This document shows, one piece after another, positions 15,993 to 25,044 of a DNA stretch of 64,000 nucleotides. A program made the translations under genes and the position numbers. Source of the stretch: Phormidesmis sp963789215 (lineage in GTDB: Bacteria > Cyanobacteriota > Cyanobacteriia > Phormidesmidales > Phormidesmidaceae); NCBI GenBank assembly GCA_963789215.1, contig CAWBJY010000011.1, forward strand, positions 496,001 to 560,000, given 5' to 3'. The notes under the pieces were generated by a model. The model was given only the letters and a program-made list of their open reading frames with translations. It did not search any database and had not been told where the DNA came from. Each line of letters opens with the position of its first letter. Position 1 is the first letter of the stretch.

Positions 15993-18440
15993 TTATCGCG
16001 CCGCTAGATAGCCCCAAGTGTAGGCCGAGTCAACCATGTAGTCCACGGTAAACTCGGCGGCAATCGGATGCTGGTAAACATCAAAGTAGCTTTCGACGGT
16101 GGGCCAATTTTGCGCGGGTGGAAAGGCTTTATCGGCAAATAAATTAAAGCTCCAGTCGTCGCGATAGATGGAAAAATCGGCAGGGCCGTAGATGGTGATG
16201 CCCGGTGGGGGAGCCTGCCCGGTGATGCGGTAGTCGCTAATCATCGGATGGCGCGGCGATCGCTGCCCTAATCCCGTGGTAAAGACCATATTGTCCGGAT
16301 TGGCCCCGCCGCTAAACTGGGCCGCACTGACGCCCGCTCTCAGGTACTTAGGATCTTGAGTTAGCACATGGGCCTGAAAAAGGTACGTGCTTTTGGGTGC
16401 GCCTAGCCCATTGTTCCAGCCCAGCGGCGCGTATGGCCCCTCTTTGGCCCAGCCAAAGGCCGTACTCTGCGTCAGCGCCACTAGCGAATCTGCGTAGCTC
16501 AAAAACGACTCGCGAGCATTGTTTTGAACCTGCGAGTCTACCGGGAGCGCTGCCGAATCGGGATCGTTGCTCAAGCGAGCATACAAAAAAGCGGCGTTGC
16601 GCTGTTCCTGTTCGTCGTAGATAGAAGGGTTGGCTGGCCCATTGCGAAAAATGGTGGTCGCTAGAAAAATATCGTGCCACTGGCTATTCCCGGTGAGCCG
16701 GTATAGCTCCAGCGCGGCCAGGTTTCGCTGGTCTCTCACCTGATGCGGCAGGTCGCTAGGGCTGGGAGTTTGGGCGTATTCCTTTTCGGCAAAGGCCATG
16801 GCTTTTTGCGCACTGTCTCGATAGGTGGCGGCTAGCTGCGAGTCGTAGCCTGTCAGCGTGTAGGCAGCGCGAGCGGCCACGCCCGCATATATGTAGCTAG
16901 ACCAGGCGTCGGGTGCGTAGGCCATTACCGGCAGCGATTCCTGCCAGCTAGTTTCCCCCTCATTCGGATGATTGGCCGATTCTATGCCCCCTCGAATGCC
17001 GCCTTCTGGCGTTTGCAGTCGGCGAAAAAAGTCGAGCGTCCACAGCGCTTCGTCGAGCATATCGGGCAGCGCATTGTTCGATTCAGGGATATTTAGCGCC
17101 ACCGAATCGAAGTGGCTAGGGAAAAGATTGTGCAGCTCGAACAGCGCACGAGGAACCGCGAGATGCTGAATGCGACGATCCCAGTCGGCCGCGTCGAAGT
17201 AGCCGCCCCAGGCATTGGGGACAATTTCATCGGTGCGAGTGGAGACCAGCGCGTCGAAGGCACTGCGATCGCCCAATCCCATATCGACTTCCATCAGCGT
17301 CACTTTAGACTGATAGACCTGAGTTCCATCGTCTGGATGAAAGGCTCTAGGACGGCTGTAGCGGCTAAACGGCTCGCCAATGGCAATTCCGCTGCGCTGA
17401 TGATAGAAGCCTCTGATCGCGGTTTCAAAAGCCGACTCCCACACGCTCTGGGCAATTTCAAAGTCGAACGAGCAGCCCACGCCCTGCACGCAGAGTCGAT
17501 ATTTTCCCGGCGTCCTAAAGTCGCTAAAGTCGAGCCGATGCACCTCGCTCAGCGTATAGTCTTGCCCTTTCGGATCTTCTGCCTGCGAGGGGCCGCGAAC
17601 GTAGTCGGCAGTGCCCTGATAAACCGGACGATTATCTTGAGCGCTAAGCAGCGAGAACTGAAGATTTTCGGGGTAGTCCAGGCTGCCGCCGCTGCCCATC
17701 CAGGTAGATAGGTAGCCGACTTTGAGCGGATCGTCGGGGCGAAATCCGAGCTGGGAGACATGGACGGCTTCGCTGCGAGTTTCCATCGGTCGATAGCTAA
17801 GCTCGGCGGCTGGTAGGTCTAGCCCTAAGAACCCGATCTGATACGTTTGGTCCGGCTGCATTGGCTCGCTCAGCTTGAGGAAAAGCGTGTGCGTTGCGGG
17901 CCAGGCATAGCCGCCTTGGGCCTGGTTGGCAAAGTTGGCGGGCTTAGTTTTTCTAAAGATGGCTGCGGGCGCTGCGGCAGTGCGGTAGCTGGCGTCGGTT
18001 TGAGAGCTAATGCGATAGCTGTTGGGTGAATCGGCAGCGATCGCATCTAGTTCAGGCCCTTGTACGCGATCGTAACCGTAGATCAGGTCGCGGTCGTTGC
18101 CTGCTAATGTGCCAAGCTTTTTCCCAAAGCGCTTCACCTGCACAGATCGTGGATAGGTTGTTACGGCATCGCCTAGCTTAGCGCTATAGGCTGTTTGCTT
18201 CGCTAGCTCTACTTCGGGGGCCGCGATCTCAATAGCAATGACGGTTGGGCTAACGGCGTAGGTCTGCGAAATTCGAAGACGATCGGCTTGCATTTTGTCT
18301 GCGGCTAGCACGGTGTGCGACTGAAGGCGAGGCAGGTGGGTTGAAAAGACGGTCGTAGAACGAGGCGTAACTAGCCAGAGCCAGCCGCCCATTAGCAGGG
18401 CGCTGGCAACTAACCATTTGGGATGCAGTCGAGTCGTCAT
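15993..18440 (-). CDS. Glycoside hydrolase family 9 protein with CelD_N Ig-like domain
   Basis: An 815-residue exported enzyme. An N-terminal hydrophobic segment (about 8-25) serves as signal or anchor. An Ig-like cellulase N-terminal domain lies around residues 225-330 (VHVSQLGFRPDDPLKVGYLS). The GH9 alpha/alpha barrel follows, with the DAADWDRR aspartates near 415. The C-terminal signature GGANPDNMVFTTGLGQRSPRHP is interrupted only in spacing, and Glu in the AAEFTVDYMVDSAY segment near the end is the candidate general acid. GH9 enzymes are mostly endoglucanases or exo-glucosaminidases; the substrate here could be cellulose or another beta-glucan. It is convergent with the transglutaminase operon. 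Confidence 0.88.
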   Translation of the reverse strand: MTTRLHPKWLVASALLMGGWLWLVTPRSTTVFSTHLPRLQSHTVLAADKMQADRLRISQTYAVSPTVIAIEIAAPEVELAKQTAYSAKLGDAVTTYPRSVQVKRFGKKLGTLAGNDRDLIYGYDRVQGPELDAIAADSPNSYRISSQTDASYRTAAAPAAIFRKTKPANFANQAQGGYAWPATHTLFLKLSEPMQPDQTYQIGFLGLDLPAAELSYRPMETRSEAVHVSQLGFRPDDPLKVGYLSTWMGSGGSLDYPENLQFSLLSAQDNRPVYQGTADYVRGPSQAEDPKGQDYTLSEVHRLDFSDFRTPGKYRLCVQGVGCSFDFEIAQSVWESAFETAIRGFYHQRSGIAIGEPFSRYSRPRAFHPDDGTQVYQSKVTLMEVDMGLGDRSAFDALVSTRTDEIVPNAWGGYFDAADWDRRIQHLAVPRALFELHNLFPSHFDSVALNIPESNNALPDMLDEALWTLDFFRRLQTPEGGIRGGIESANHPNEGETSWQESLPVMAYAPDAWSSYIYAGVAARAAYTLTGYDSQLAATYRDSAQKAMAFAEKEYAQTPSPSDLPHQVRDQRNLAALELYRLTGNSQWHDIFLATTIFRNGPANPSIYDEQEQRNAAFLYARLSNDPDSAALPVDSQVQNNARESFLSYADSLVALTQSTAFGWAKEGPYAPLGWNNGLGAPKSTYLFQAHVLTQDPKYLRAGVSAAQFSGGANPDNMVFTTGLGQRSPRHPMISDYRITGQAPPPGITIYGPADFSIYRDDWSFNLFADKAFPPAQNWPTVESYFDVYQHPIAAEFTVDYMVDSAYTWGYLAAR

Positions 18441-18611
18441 ACGATCGCGTGGTATAAGTTCTTGCTTTGAAGGCTCCGTGTAAATACCATAGCCGCTGCT
18501 TTTCTATTTCGCGATCAATTCCTATTAGCCGGCTAATCATCCGACAGATTCTATCGAAATTATGAACGGCTGTATTTCTACGGAAAAGGAATGGTAGGAT
18601 TTCAGGTGTAA

Positions 18612-18728
18612 ATCGCTAGGGGTGCCCTAAGCCTGCTTTGCAGGAGCCTTCGATCCGTTTTGGGTCAAAAGGTGGGCTGAGAATATACCCTCAGAACCTG
18701 AGCCTGGGTAATGCCAGCGGAGGAAAGC
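18612..18728 (+). promoter_or_regulatory. TPP riboswitch (THI element)
   Basis: Canonical conserved blocks are present: CTAGGGGTGCC at about 18616, GGCTGAGAATATACCC at about 18674, CAGAACCTGA at about 18691 and TGGGTAATGCCAGCGGAGGAA at about 18704. It binds thiamine pyrophosphate and normally lowers expression of downstream thiamine genes. It lies directly before a 53-codon ORF and a sodium/solute symporter, with thiC further on. The end of the aptamer overlaps the AGGAA ribosome-binding site of the small ORF, which favours control of translation initiation. Confidence 0.95.
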
Positions 18729-18890
18729 ATGAATTTTGTGCAAATCTCTTTAAAAGAGGCTGCGCTAGCGCGCATTAAAAGATCGCAAATTAGCGAGTCA
18801 ATGCCTGCAAGTGCGCTAAAAGAACAAGTATTCGAGATATTAGCCCAGCCTGAACTAGCGAGAATTCAGGAGGTGTCTAAATGTCTGTAG
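18729..18890 (+). CDS. Small ORF between TPP riboswitch and symporter (53 aa)
   Basis: An ATG at 18729, eight bases after the riboswitch AGGAAAG, opens a 53-codon frame (MNFVQISLKEAALARIKRSQ and on) that ends at 18890. It overlaps the symporter start by ten bases, and the symporter's AGGAGG lies inside it. This is the first translatable frame after the riboswitch, so it may be a leader peptide coupling riboswitch control to the transporter or a real small subunit. The predicted peptide is helical, charged and soluble. I recognise no family. Confidence 0.55.
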   Translation: MNFVQISLKEAALARIKRSQISESMPASALKEQVFEILAQPELARIQEVSKCL

Positions 18891-20449
18891 GCGCGATCGC
18901 TCTGACGGTTCTATTAGTTGCTGCGGCGACCTTTGCGCTATTTGGCCTAGTTAAATCTAGCAATCGCGCTATCGACCTTGAAGACTACATGGTCAGCCGC
19001 AATCAGGTTGGTGGGCCAGCGGCCGTCGCTACGGTAACGGCCTCTGCGCTAGGCGCCTGGATTTTATTTAGCCCTCCCGAAGCCGGGTCAGAATACGGTG
19101 GCATCACCGCTATCCTGGGCTATTGCTTCGGTTCGGCGCTAGCGGTCTTTACCTTTGTGTTTGTCGGCCCCCGAATGCGGCAGATTATGCCCTGGGGCCA
19201 TTCGCTCAACGAGTATGTGCGCTATCGGTTTGGTGCGGTTGCGCTTGTCGATCGTCCTGCGCTTGCCGATAACAACGATGGAAACGTTAGGAGCAGGAGT
19301 AGTAGTCAAGCGGGCCGGCTGATGTACCTGCTGACGGTTGGGGTCATGCTGCTGTATATGTTTGTGTATTTGGCGGCTGAGCTGACGGCGATCGCCGAAG
19401 CCTTGCAGCTCATTGCCGATGTGCCGCTAATGGTCACCTCGCTGGTTGTCATTGCTGCTGTTTTTCTCTACACCACCTACGGCGGACTCCGGGTTACCAT
19501 CGTCACCGATATCTTTCAGTTTGCGCTGATTGTGCCGCTGCTGCTGATTTGCTTTGTGACTACGATTACGCTGCTGGGAGGGCCGGGTGCTGCGATCGCG
19601 CCTGTTGCCGACAATCTCCCTGAGCTACTGTCTTTTAACAACGTTGGTGGACTTAGATTTGGCGCAACGCTGTTAATTGCCGTTATTGCCGCCGAGTTGT
19701 TCAATCAGGGAAACTGGCAGCGGGTATATGCCTGCCGCAACGACGCTACGGTGCGCCGCTCGTTTTTAGGCTCAGCGCTAATTATTTTGCCGCTGATCTT
19801 TCTTTCCGGTTCATTAGGACTGATTGCCGCCGGCTACGACTTGGTTGGAGCAACGTCTTTCTTCGATCTGTTGCAAAGTCTCAATATTTCAAACTGGCTG
19901 CTAGGCGCGGTTATTTTACTTGCGGTGGCGCTGGTTATGAGTAGCCTAGACTCCTTACTCAACGGGATTAGCGCCGTGTTCGCTGGCGATCTGCTGCGCG
20001 TTAACGATAGCCCTGAGACGGTGCTGTTGATTTCTCGCGGGCTAACGATTGTCGTGGGGATTCCGGCAGTGGCGATCGCCTCCCAAGGCTACAGCGTTCT
20101 CTATCTGTTCTTTATTGCCGACCTGCTCTGCGCCGCGCTGCTGTTTCCGCTGCTTCTGAGCTTCTACAACCGCCACCAAACGGCTGCCAACGCTTTGGTC
20201 AGCTCGCTTGTTGGCATTATTGTCGGCGTTTTGTTCTTCCCCAAACCAGACTTTTCGCCGCTAGTAAATATTCCTGGTGGCGGCGACTTATTAAACAGCT
20301 TTGCCGCTGCGCTTTTGTCCTCCATGCTCATTACGCTGATTTGGACAAACATTAGCAAACGCAGCGGCAAATTTGCCTTCAACTACAGCGATCTTAAAGC
20401 AGTTAAACCCTACACTGCGGGCCGCTTAGCCGTCGAACCCGAGCTGTAG
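18881..20449 (+). CDS. Sodium:solute symporter (SSS family), candidate thiamine or HMP transporter
   Basis: A 522-residue protein with about 13 transmembrane helices of the SSSF/PutP fold. Characteristic regions include ALGAWILFSPPEAGSEYGG near residue 55, TTYGGLRVTIVTDIFQFAL and the ALVMSSLDSLLNGISAVFAGDL helix that carries the conserved Na+-site serines. The TPP riboswitch upstream and thiC downstream suggest import of thiamine or a precursor such as hydroxymethylpyrimidine, but that is inference from context. The start at 18881 has a strong AGGAGG Shine-Dalgarno. Confidence 0.88.
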   Translation: MSVGAIALTVLLVAAATFALFGLVKSSNRAIDLEDYMVSRNQVGGPAAVATVTASALGAWILFSPPEAGSEYGGITAILGYCFGSALAVFTFVFVGPRMRQIMPWGHSLNEYVRYRFGAVALVDRPALADNNDGNVRSRSSSQAGRLMYLLTVGVMLLYMFVYLAAELTAIAEALQLIADVPLMVTSLVVIAAVFLYTTYGGLRVTIVTDIFQFALIVPLLLICFVTTITLLGGPGAAIAPVADNLPELLSFNNVGGLRFGATLLIAVIAAELFNQGNWQRVYACRNDATVRRSFLGSALIILPLIFLSGSLGLIAAGYDLVGATSFFDLLQSLNISNWLLGAVILLAVALVMSSLDSLLNGISAVFAGDLLRVNDSPETVLLISRGLTIVVGIPAVAIASQGYSVLYLFFIADLLCAALLFPLLLSFYNRHQTAANALVSSLVGIIVGVLFFPKPDFSPLVNIPGGGDLLNSFAAALLSSMLITLIWTNISKRSGKFAFNYSDLKAVKPYTAGRLAVEPEL

Positions 20450-20618
20450 AAAGTCTAGTAAAGACCCTTAAAGCTCCTATCGCCGTAAGCGCTTTCTTAC
20501 ATGGCCTGGCTTTTTGCTGCTCGTCAGGCCATTCAGGTTCCTTTGCAGCATCTACTGTTCCTGTAGTTTTCATCTCACATAATCCAATCTCACATAATCC
20601 AAACAAAGGCATTTATCT

Positions 20619-22112
20619 ATGACTGCTAATACTCAAGTAACCGCTGCCAACAGCGATAAAACCAGCATCGACCCAAAACCAGCCGACCCAAAACCAAACG
20701 TAGTGGGCGCTCAATCTTCTCGCCCGGTAGGCACTGCGCCTATTCGCGCTGAGTGGATTGCCAAACGTAAAGGCCAAGCTAATGTCTCGCAAATGCACTA
20801 TGCGCGGCAGGGCGTTGTCACCGAAGAAATGGCCTACGTTGCTCGCAGAGAAAATTTACCCGAGCGCCTAATTAAAGACGAAGTGGCTCGCGGCCGGATG
20901 ATTATTCCTGCCAACATTAACCACCCTAATTTGGAACCGATGGCCATTGGCATTGCCAGCAAGTGCAAAGTCAACGCCAACATCGGCGCATCACCCAACT
21001 CTTCAGATATCAACGAAGAAATTGAGAAACTGCGCCTAGCTGTTAAGTACGGCGCAGATACTTTAATGGATCTGTCCACTGGCGGCGGCAACCTAGACGA
21101 AATCCGCACTGCTGTTATCAACAACTCGCCGATTCCTATTGGCACCGTGCCGATCTATCAGGCCCTAGAAAGCGTTCACGGCAGCATCGAAAATCTGGAT
21201 GCGCAAGACTTTTTGCACATCATCGAAAAACATGCGCAGCAAGGCGTGGACTATATGACCATCCACGCAGGCATTTTGATTGAGCATTTGCCGTTAGTCA
21301 AAGACCGACTCACCGGCATTGTTTCTCGCGGCGGTGGCATTATGGCCCAGTGGATGCTGCATCACCACAAACAAAACCCGCTGTTTACCCACTACGACGA
21401 CATCACCGAGATCTTCAAGCGCTACGACGTTTCGTTTAGCCTGGGCGATTCTCTGCGTCCTGGGTGCCAGCATGACGCCTCAGACGCGGCTCAGTTTGCC
21501 GAACTCAAAACGCTGGGCGAACTCACCCGCCGGGCCTGGAAGTCCGATGTGCAGGTAATGGTAGAAGGCCCAGGACATATTCCACTCGACCAAATTGAGA
21601 TGAATGTGAAAAAGCAGATGGAAGAATGTTCTGAAGCGCCCTTTTACGTGCTGGGGCCTTTGGTCACCGATATTGCACCCGGCTATGACCACATTACCTC
21701 AGCGATTGGCGCGGCGATGGCCGGATGGCATGGCACCGCGATGCTCTGCTATGTAACGCCCAAAGAGCATTTGGGTCTGCCCGATGCTGAAGACGTGCGC
21801 AACGGACTGATTGCCTACAAAATTGCAGCCCACGCAGCCGACATTGCCCGCCATCGCCCTGGCGCTCGCGATAGAGACGATGAGCTGTCTCGCGCCCGCT
21901 ACAACTTCGACTGGAACAAGCAGTTCGATCTGTCTTTAGATCCAGAACGCGCTCGCGAATACCACGATGAAACGCTGCCTGCGGATATCTACAAGACTGC
22001 CGAATTCTGTTCTATGTGCGGGCCTAAGTTCTGTCCTATGCAGACAAAAATTGACGCTGAGAAGCTGAGTGAGTTAGAGAAGTTTTTAGCTAAAGAAGAG
22101 AGTGCTGTTTAG
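20619..22112 (+). CDS. thiC: Phosphomethylpyrimidine synthase ThiC
   Basis: A 497-residue radical SAM enzyme converting aminoimidazole ribotide to HMP phosphate in thiamine synthesis. The C-terminal cluster motif C-x2-C-x4-C is seen as CSMCGPKFC near residue 467, ligating the 4Fe-4S cluster. Core blocks include SKCKVNANIGASPNSSD, GGGIMAQWMLHHHKQNP and EGPGHIPLDQ. The N-terminal 35 residues (Thr/Pro/Lys-rich with a DPKPADPKP repeat) are an extension not usual for the family. It lies 169 bases after the symporter on the same strand and has no separate riboswitch, so it may depend on the TPP element at 18612 by cotranscription. Confidence 0.97.
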   Translation: MTANTQVTAANSDKTSIDPKPADPKPNVVGAQSSRPVGTAPIRAEWIAKRKGQANVSQMHYARQGVVTEEMAYVARRENLPERLIKDEVARGRMIIPANINHPNLEPMAIGIASKCKVNANIGASPNSSDINEEIEKLRLAVKYGADTLMDLSTGGGNLDEIRTAVINNSPIPIGTVPIYQALESVHGSIENLDAQDFLHIIEKHAQQGVDYMTIHAGILIEHLPLVKDRLTGIVSRGGGIMAQWMLHHHKQNPLFTHYDDITEIFKRYDVSFSLGDSLRPGCQHDASDAAQFAELKTLGELTRRAWKSDVQVMVEGPGHIPLDQIEMNVKKQMEECSEAPFYVLGPLVTDIAPGYDHITSAIGAAMAGWHGTAMLCYVTPKEHLGLPDAEDVRNGLIAYKIAAHAADIARHRPGARDRDDELSRARYNFDWNKQFDLSLDPERAREYHDETLPADIYKTAEFCSMCGPKFCPMQTKIDAEKLSELEKFLAKEESAV

Positions 22113-22119
22113 GAATCTC

Positions 22120-23703
22120 TCAAAACGGAGCCGCACTGTTAAATCGTAGCGGCGTCCCGGTCACAGGATGCTGAAACTCAAGGGAGGTTGCATGTAAATG
22201 TAGCCTCTCTTTTATTTGCTCGTTTGGCTTGCGATCGCTATAAAGTCTATCGCCTAAAATAGGAGAGTTTAGACCATTGGCATGAGCCGCATGGACTCGC
22301 AGTTGATGAGTCCGTCCCGTCTGCGGCACAAACTGTATTCTGGGCCGTTCACTATCTAAAATTACCTTGAACTCTGTGCGACTAGGCTTTCCCCTTTGGG
22401 CATCAACTGTTTGTCTAGGTCGGGTTTTCGGATCGCCCCATATCGGCAGCGCTATCGTCCCTGAGACGCTGCGAATAGGTTTGGAAAGAATGGCTTCGTA
22501 GGTTTTATGGACTTGCCGCTGGGCGAACTGTTGGCTTAGCGCTTGATGAGATTGGGGGGAAGCGGCGATCGCTAAAATACCGGAAGTGGCCTGATCGAGC
22601 CGATGAACCGCCGCTAAGAACAAACAATCTGGCAGCTGATAGCGCAGCCGACTGAGTACGCTATCTTGCAGCGCGTACCGCCGTCCCGGTACGGAGAGCA
22701 TTCCAGCGGGTTTATCTACCACAATTAAGTGTTCATCTTGGTAGAGAATAGAGAGCGGCGCGATCGCTGAGGTAAAGCGAGCGAGGTCGCCAGTGGAAAG
22801 CTGCGCTAGCATCTGGTAATCGTCCGAAGAAGCTTCGTAAAATAGACCGAAAGATCGATCGGAAATTTGAATGAGCTTGCCGTCAAGCACAGGACTTGCT
22901 GGCGGCAAACTCCACCGAAACTCGGCTAAAGCTATCGGCGTAAGCTGATGCGCCCTAGCGTAGTGCAGCAGTTTAGCGGCTGGGCAATTGTGCAAGCCCT
23001 CCTGCAGCAAAATATGTTCAGCTTCTAACTTTAAGTCGGATTCTGTGCCTGCTAGCGCTGCTAAGTAAACGCGCTGCATTAGGGCTTGCCACGCTTGCGA
23101 TCGCGTTTTGTACCGCTGTTTTAGCTCGCGTATCTGCCGATCGACTTCAGCAACTTCCTGGGCTAGCGGCTCCAGCGATCGCCCTTGAATCTGTTTTAGC
23201 CGCCGCCGCTCAAGCCCGTCCTGCTGGCTTTGCTGCCGGAGCGCTAGCAGGCTTTTCTCAAGCGCTGTTCCCCGTAGATGACTGCGGTCGTAAAGGCGCT
23301 GGCGATCGCGCTGCTGCTTCCGCTGACGATGACTGGCCGCTAGCTGCTGTAGCTGCTCAGCATATCGCTGGGACATTTGCTCGTAAGCGGAGCGAGACGA
23401 CTGATCTAGGCTCACCATCGTCTGCTTAAGCTGCGCTAGCTCTGACAGGATCTGAGGCTCTACCAGGGCCATTTGGATCTGAGCGGGCAGCGCAGGAACC
23501 CAGCCCGCTGGCATGTCAGGCAGCGGACTTGAACCGGCTTTTAGCACCGTTTGCTGCCCAGTGGGTGAGCGCACAATCAGGATGCCGTATCGGCTTTCTG
23601 GCAATGGCCTGGCGATCGCATCCTCAAGCTGCTGCATCAGCGCGATCGCAATAGACTCAGCTTCTTCCGTACGAGATAGTTGCCAACTGGTCTTGGCTTG
23701 CAT
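22120..23703 (-). CDS. RluA-family RNA pseudouridine synthase with long coiled-coil N-terminus
   Basis: A 527-residue protein. The C-terminal 210 residues are an RluA-type pseudouridine synthase with LIVVDKPAGMLSVPG, the catalytic-loop HRLDQATSG (Asp is the nucleophile) and FVPQTGRTHQLRVHAA. The N-terminal 320 residues are glutamine/arginine-rich and predicted coiled coil (about 95-210), much longer than E. coli RluA. This extended form is familiar in cyanobacteria. It converts uridine to pseudouridine in rRNA or tRNA; the exact site is not inferable. It is convergent with thiC, with seven bases between the stops. Confidence 0.92.
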   Translation of the reverse strand: MQAKTSWQLSRTEEAESIAIALMQQLEDAIARPLPESRYGILIVRSPTGQQTVLKAGSSPLPDMPAGWVPALPAQIQMALVEPQILSELAQLKQTMVSLDQSSRSAYEQMSQRYAEQLQQLAASHRQRKQQRDRQRLYDRSHLRGTALEKSLLALRQQSQQDGLERRRLKQIQGRSLEPLAQEVAEVDRQIRELKQRYKTRSQAWQALMQRVYLAALAGTESDLKLEAEHILLQEGLHNCPAAKLLHYARAHQLTPIALAEFRWSLPPASPVLDGKLIQISDRSFGLFYEASSDDYQMLAQLSTGDLARFTSAIAPLSILYQDEHLIVVDKPAGMLSVPGRRYALQDSVLSRLRYQLPDCLFLAAVHRLDQATSGILAIAASPQSHQALSQQFAQRQVHKTYEAILSKPIRSVSGTIALPIWGDPKTRPRQTVDAQRGKPSRTEFKVILDSERPRIQFVPQTGRTHQLRVHAAHANGLNSPILGDRLYSDRKPNEQIKERLHLHATSLEFQHPVTGTPLRFNSAAPF

Positions 23704-23813
23704 ACCCTAAGGCTCAATAGAAGGCGATTTCGCCAGACAATAAACGTCTATCATTTCTGGCCCTATTTGTGGGAAAGTGAATCAAAGATGTAGCAGATTA
23801 GACCCGCGAAGAT

Positions 23814-24047
23814 ATGGACAACCTGGCAACCTCTAGCCGCTCAACGCGCGTAAAGGTAGATATGACGCTATCCATCGTAGAAGCAGAAGCTTTACAGCAT
23901 CTGCTAAAGCGATTGACGCTAGAAGAATGTCGACGGCTAGCCTCTAACGATGCAGAGGCCCAAATTTTTATTAACGCAGCAGGAAAGTTACGTCGCCAGA
24001 TAAAGGCCGCCGAAGAACTGCCCCAGATGCCCGAGTACGACGATTAA
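23814..24047 (+). CDS. Small conserved cyanobacterial hypothetical protein
   Basis: A 77-residue acidic, helical protein (LSIVEAEALQHLLKRLTLEE, then LASNDAEAQIFINAAGKLRRQI). I recognise no functional domain, but composition and codon use look genuinely coding, and a good hairpin terminator follows at 24074. It is divergent from the rluA-type gene. No function is proposed. Confidence 0.65.
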   Translation: MDNLATSSRSTRVKVDMTLSIVEAEALQHLLKRLTLEECRRLASNDAEAQIFINAAGKLRRQIKAAEELPQMPEYDD

Positions 24048-24073
24048 AATCGGGTTGGCGCTGACATGAAAAA

Positions 24074-24097
24074 GGCTTGCCTTCGAAAAAGCAAGCC
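24074..24097 (+). terminator. Rho-independent-like hairpin after the 77-aa gene
   Basis: GGCTTGC (24074-24080) pairs with GCAAGCC (24091-24097) around a CTTCGAAAAA loop, followed by a T-containing run. It lies 27 bases after the stop codon of the gene ending at 24047. Confidence 0.6.
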
Positions 24098-24241
24098 GCT
24101 TATTTGATTTAAGACCTTTAGTTGCTTGGAAAAAGCTAACTTACGTGAGCGGCTGGCCTAAACGAACCGCTCATCAAGTCTTACTCAACTTATGCCTAAC
24201 GGCCTAGTCTTACTGGCCATCTGATGGTTTATCTAAATTGC

Positions 24242-24553
24242 TTAAGAGATGGCAAGCTCTTCTTCGTCTTCTTCTGTCATCAACAGGCGAAGGCTAGGAA
24301 ACAAGAAATGATTCTCTTCTACGTACTGAGCGCCAAACAGGCCCTTTTCGGCCCAAAAGTAGCGATCGGTCGTGTGCTCGTTGCGCTTTACTAACAGTAG
24401 CGCGGGCGGACAAATGCCCTGAGCATGAATGTAATTGCGCGCGGCGGTGACCGGTTTTACTTCTCCGCTCTCAATGCTGTGCTGAGGAACTGCTTCCAAA
24501 ATGCGGCGTCCCTCTAACCGACGACGGCTTTTACGCTTGCGTCTGCGTGCCAA
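24242..24553 (-). CDS. DUF3155 family cyanobacterial protein
   Basis: A 103-residue protein of the cyanobacteria-specific DUF3155 family: a very basic N-terminus (ARRRKRKSRRRLEGRRIL) followed by conserved blocks SIESGEVKPVTAARNYIHAQ, PPALLLVKRNEHTTDRYFW and EKGLFGAQYVEENHFLFPS. I choose a TTG start at 24553 because GGAGG lies 8 bases upstream and homology begins there; the longer frame to 24604 would include the Shine-Dalgarno as coding. The function is unknown; the basic segment suggests nucleic acid binding. Confidence 0.85.
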   Translation of the reverse strand: MARRRKRKSRRRLEGRRILEAVPQHSIESGEVKPVTAARNYIHAQGICPPALLLVKRNEHTTDRYFWAEKGLFGAQYVEENHFLFPSLRLLMTEEDEEELAIS

Positions 24554-24604
24554 TTTTCTACCTCCAGGTAGCTCTAAGCGGTATCTTTTCGCTAAATGTA
24601 ACAA

Positions 24605-25044
24605 CAGCTACATTCAACATTGCTTGCAAAATATAGCAGGTACAACTTAAAATTTCAAGTTGGCTTTAAAGCAAATATGAATTTCATCAACGCGGATTGT
24701 TTTGCTCCAAAGCCGCTAGTTGCTAGTCTTCTCACAGCTCGATACCCGGCTATATTTGAATAGACACGACTGCCCTAAAATCAGCATCTTGTAACAAACT
24801 TAACAGTTTGCTGTGAGATTAGCTGGTTTTTGGGCCGGCTCAGGCGGCTTGGCTGAAGGCGTCTAATCAGACCAAACGCTCTATCTAAATCAAACCAAAT
24901 CAAACCAAGCGCTCTGTATGCTTTTAGAAAAGCAGTCTTAATGCGGCCAAACGTATCTGGTGGTTTGCTGTATCTTGGTTTATGGCTTGCTTTACCCGCT
25001 AGGTTGAGCGTTAGCCTGTTTGCTGTTCGTCTAAGAGGCTGCGC
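24605..25044. other. Intergenic region without a recognised gene
   Basis: About 440 bases between two divergent genes. A minus-strand open frame at 24781-25179 is arginine-rich and mirrors the kinase gene, so I regard it as a shadow. AATCAAACCAAATCAAACCAAGCGCTCT-like short repeats occur around 24860-24915. I see no RNA gene. Confidence 0.4.
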
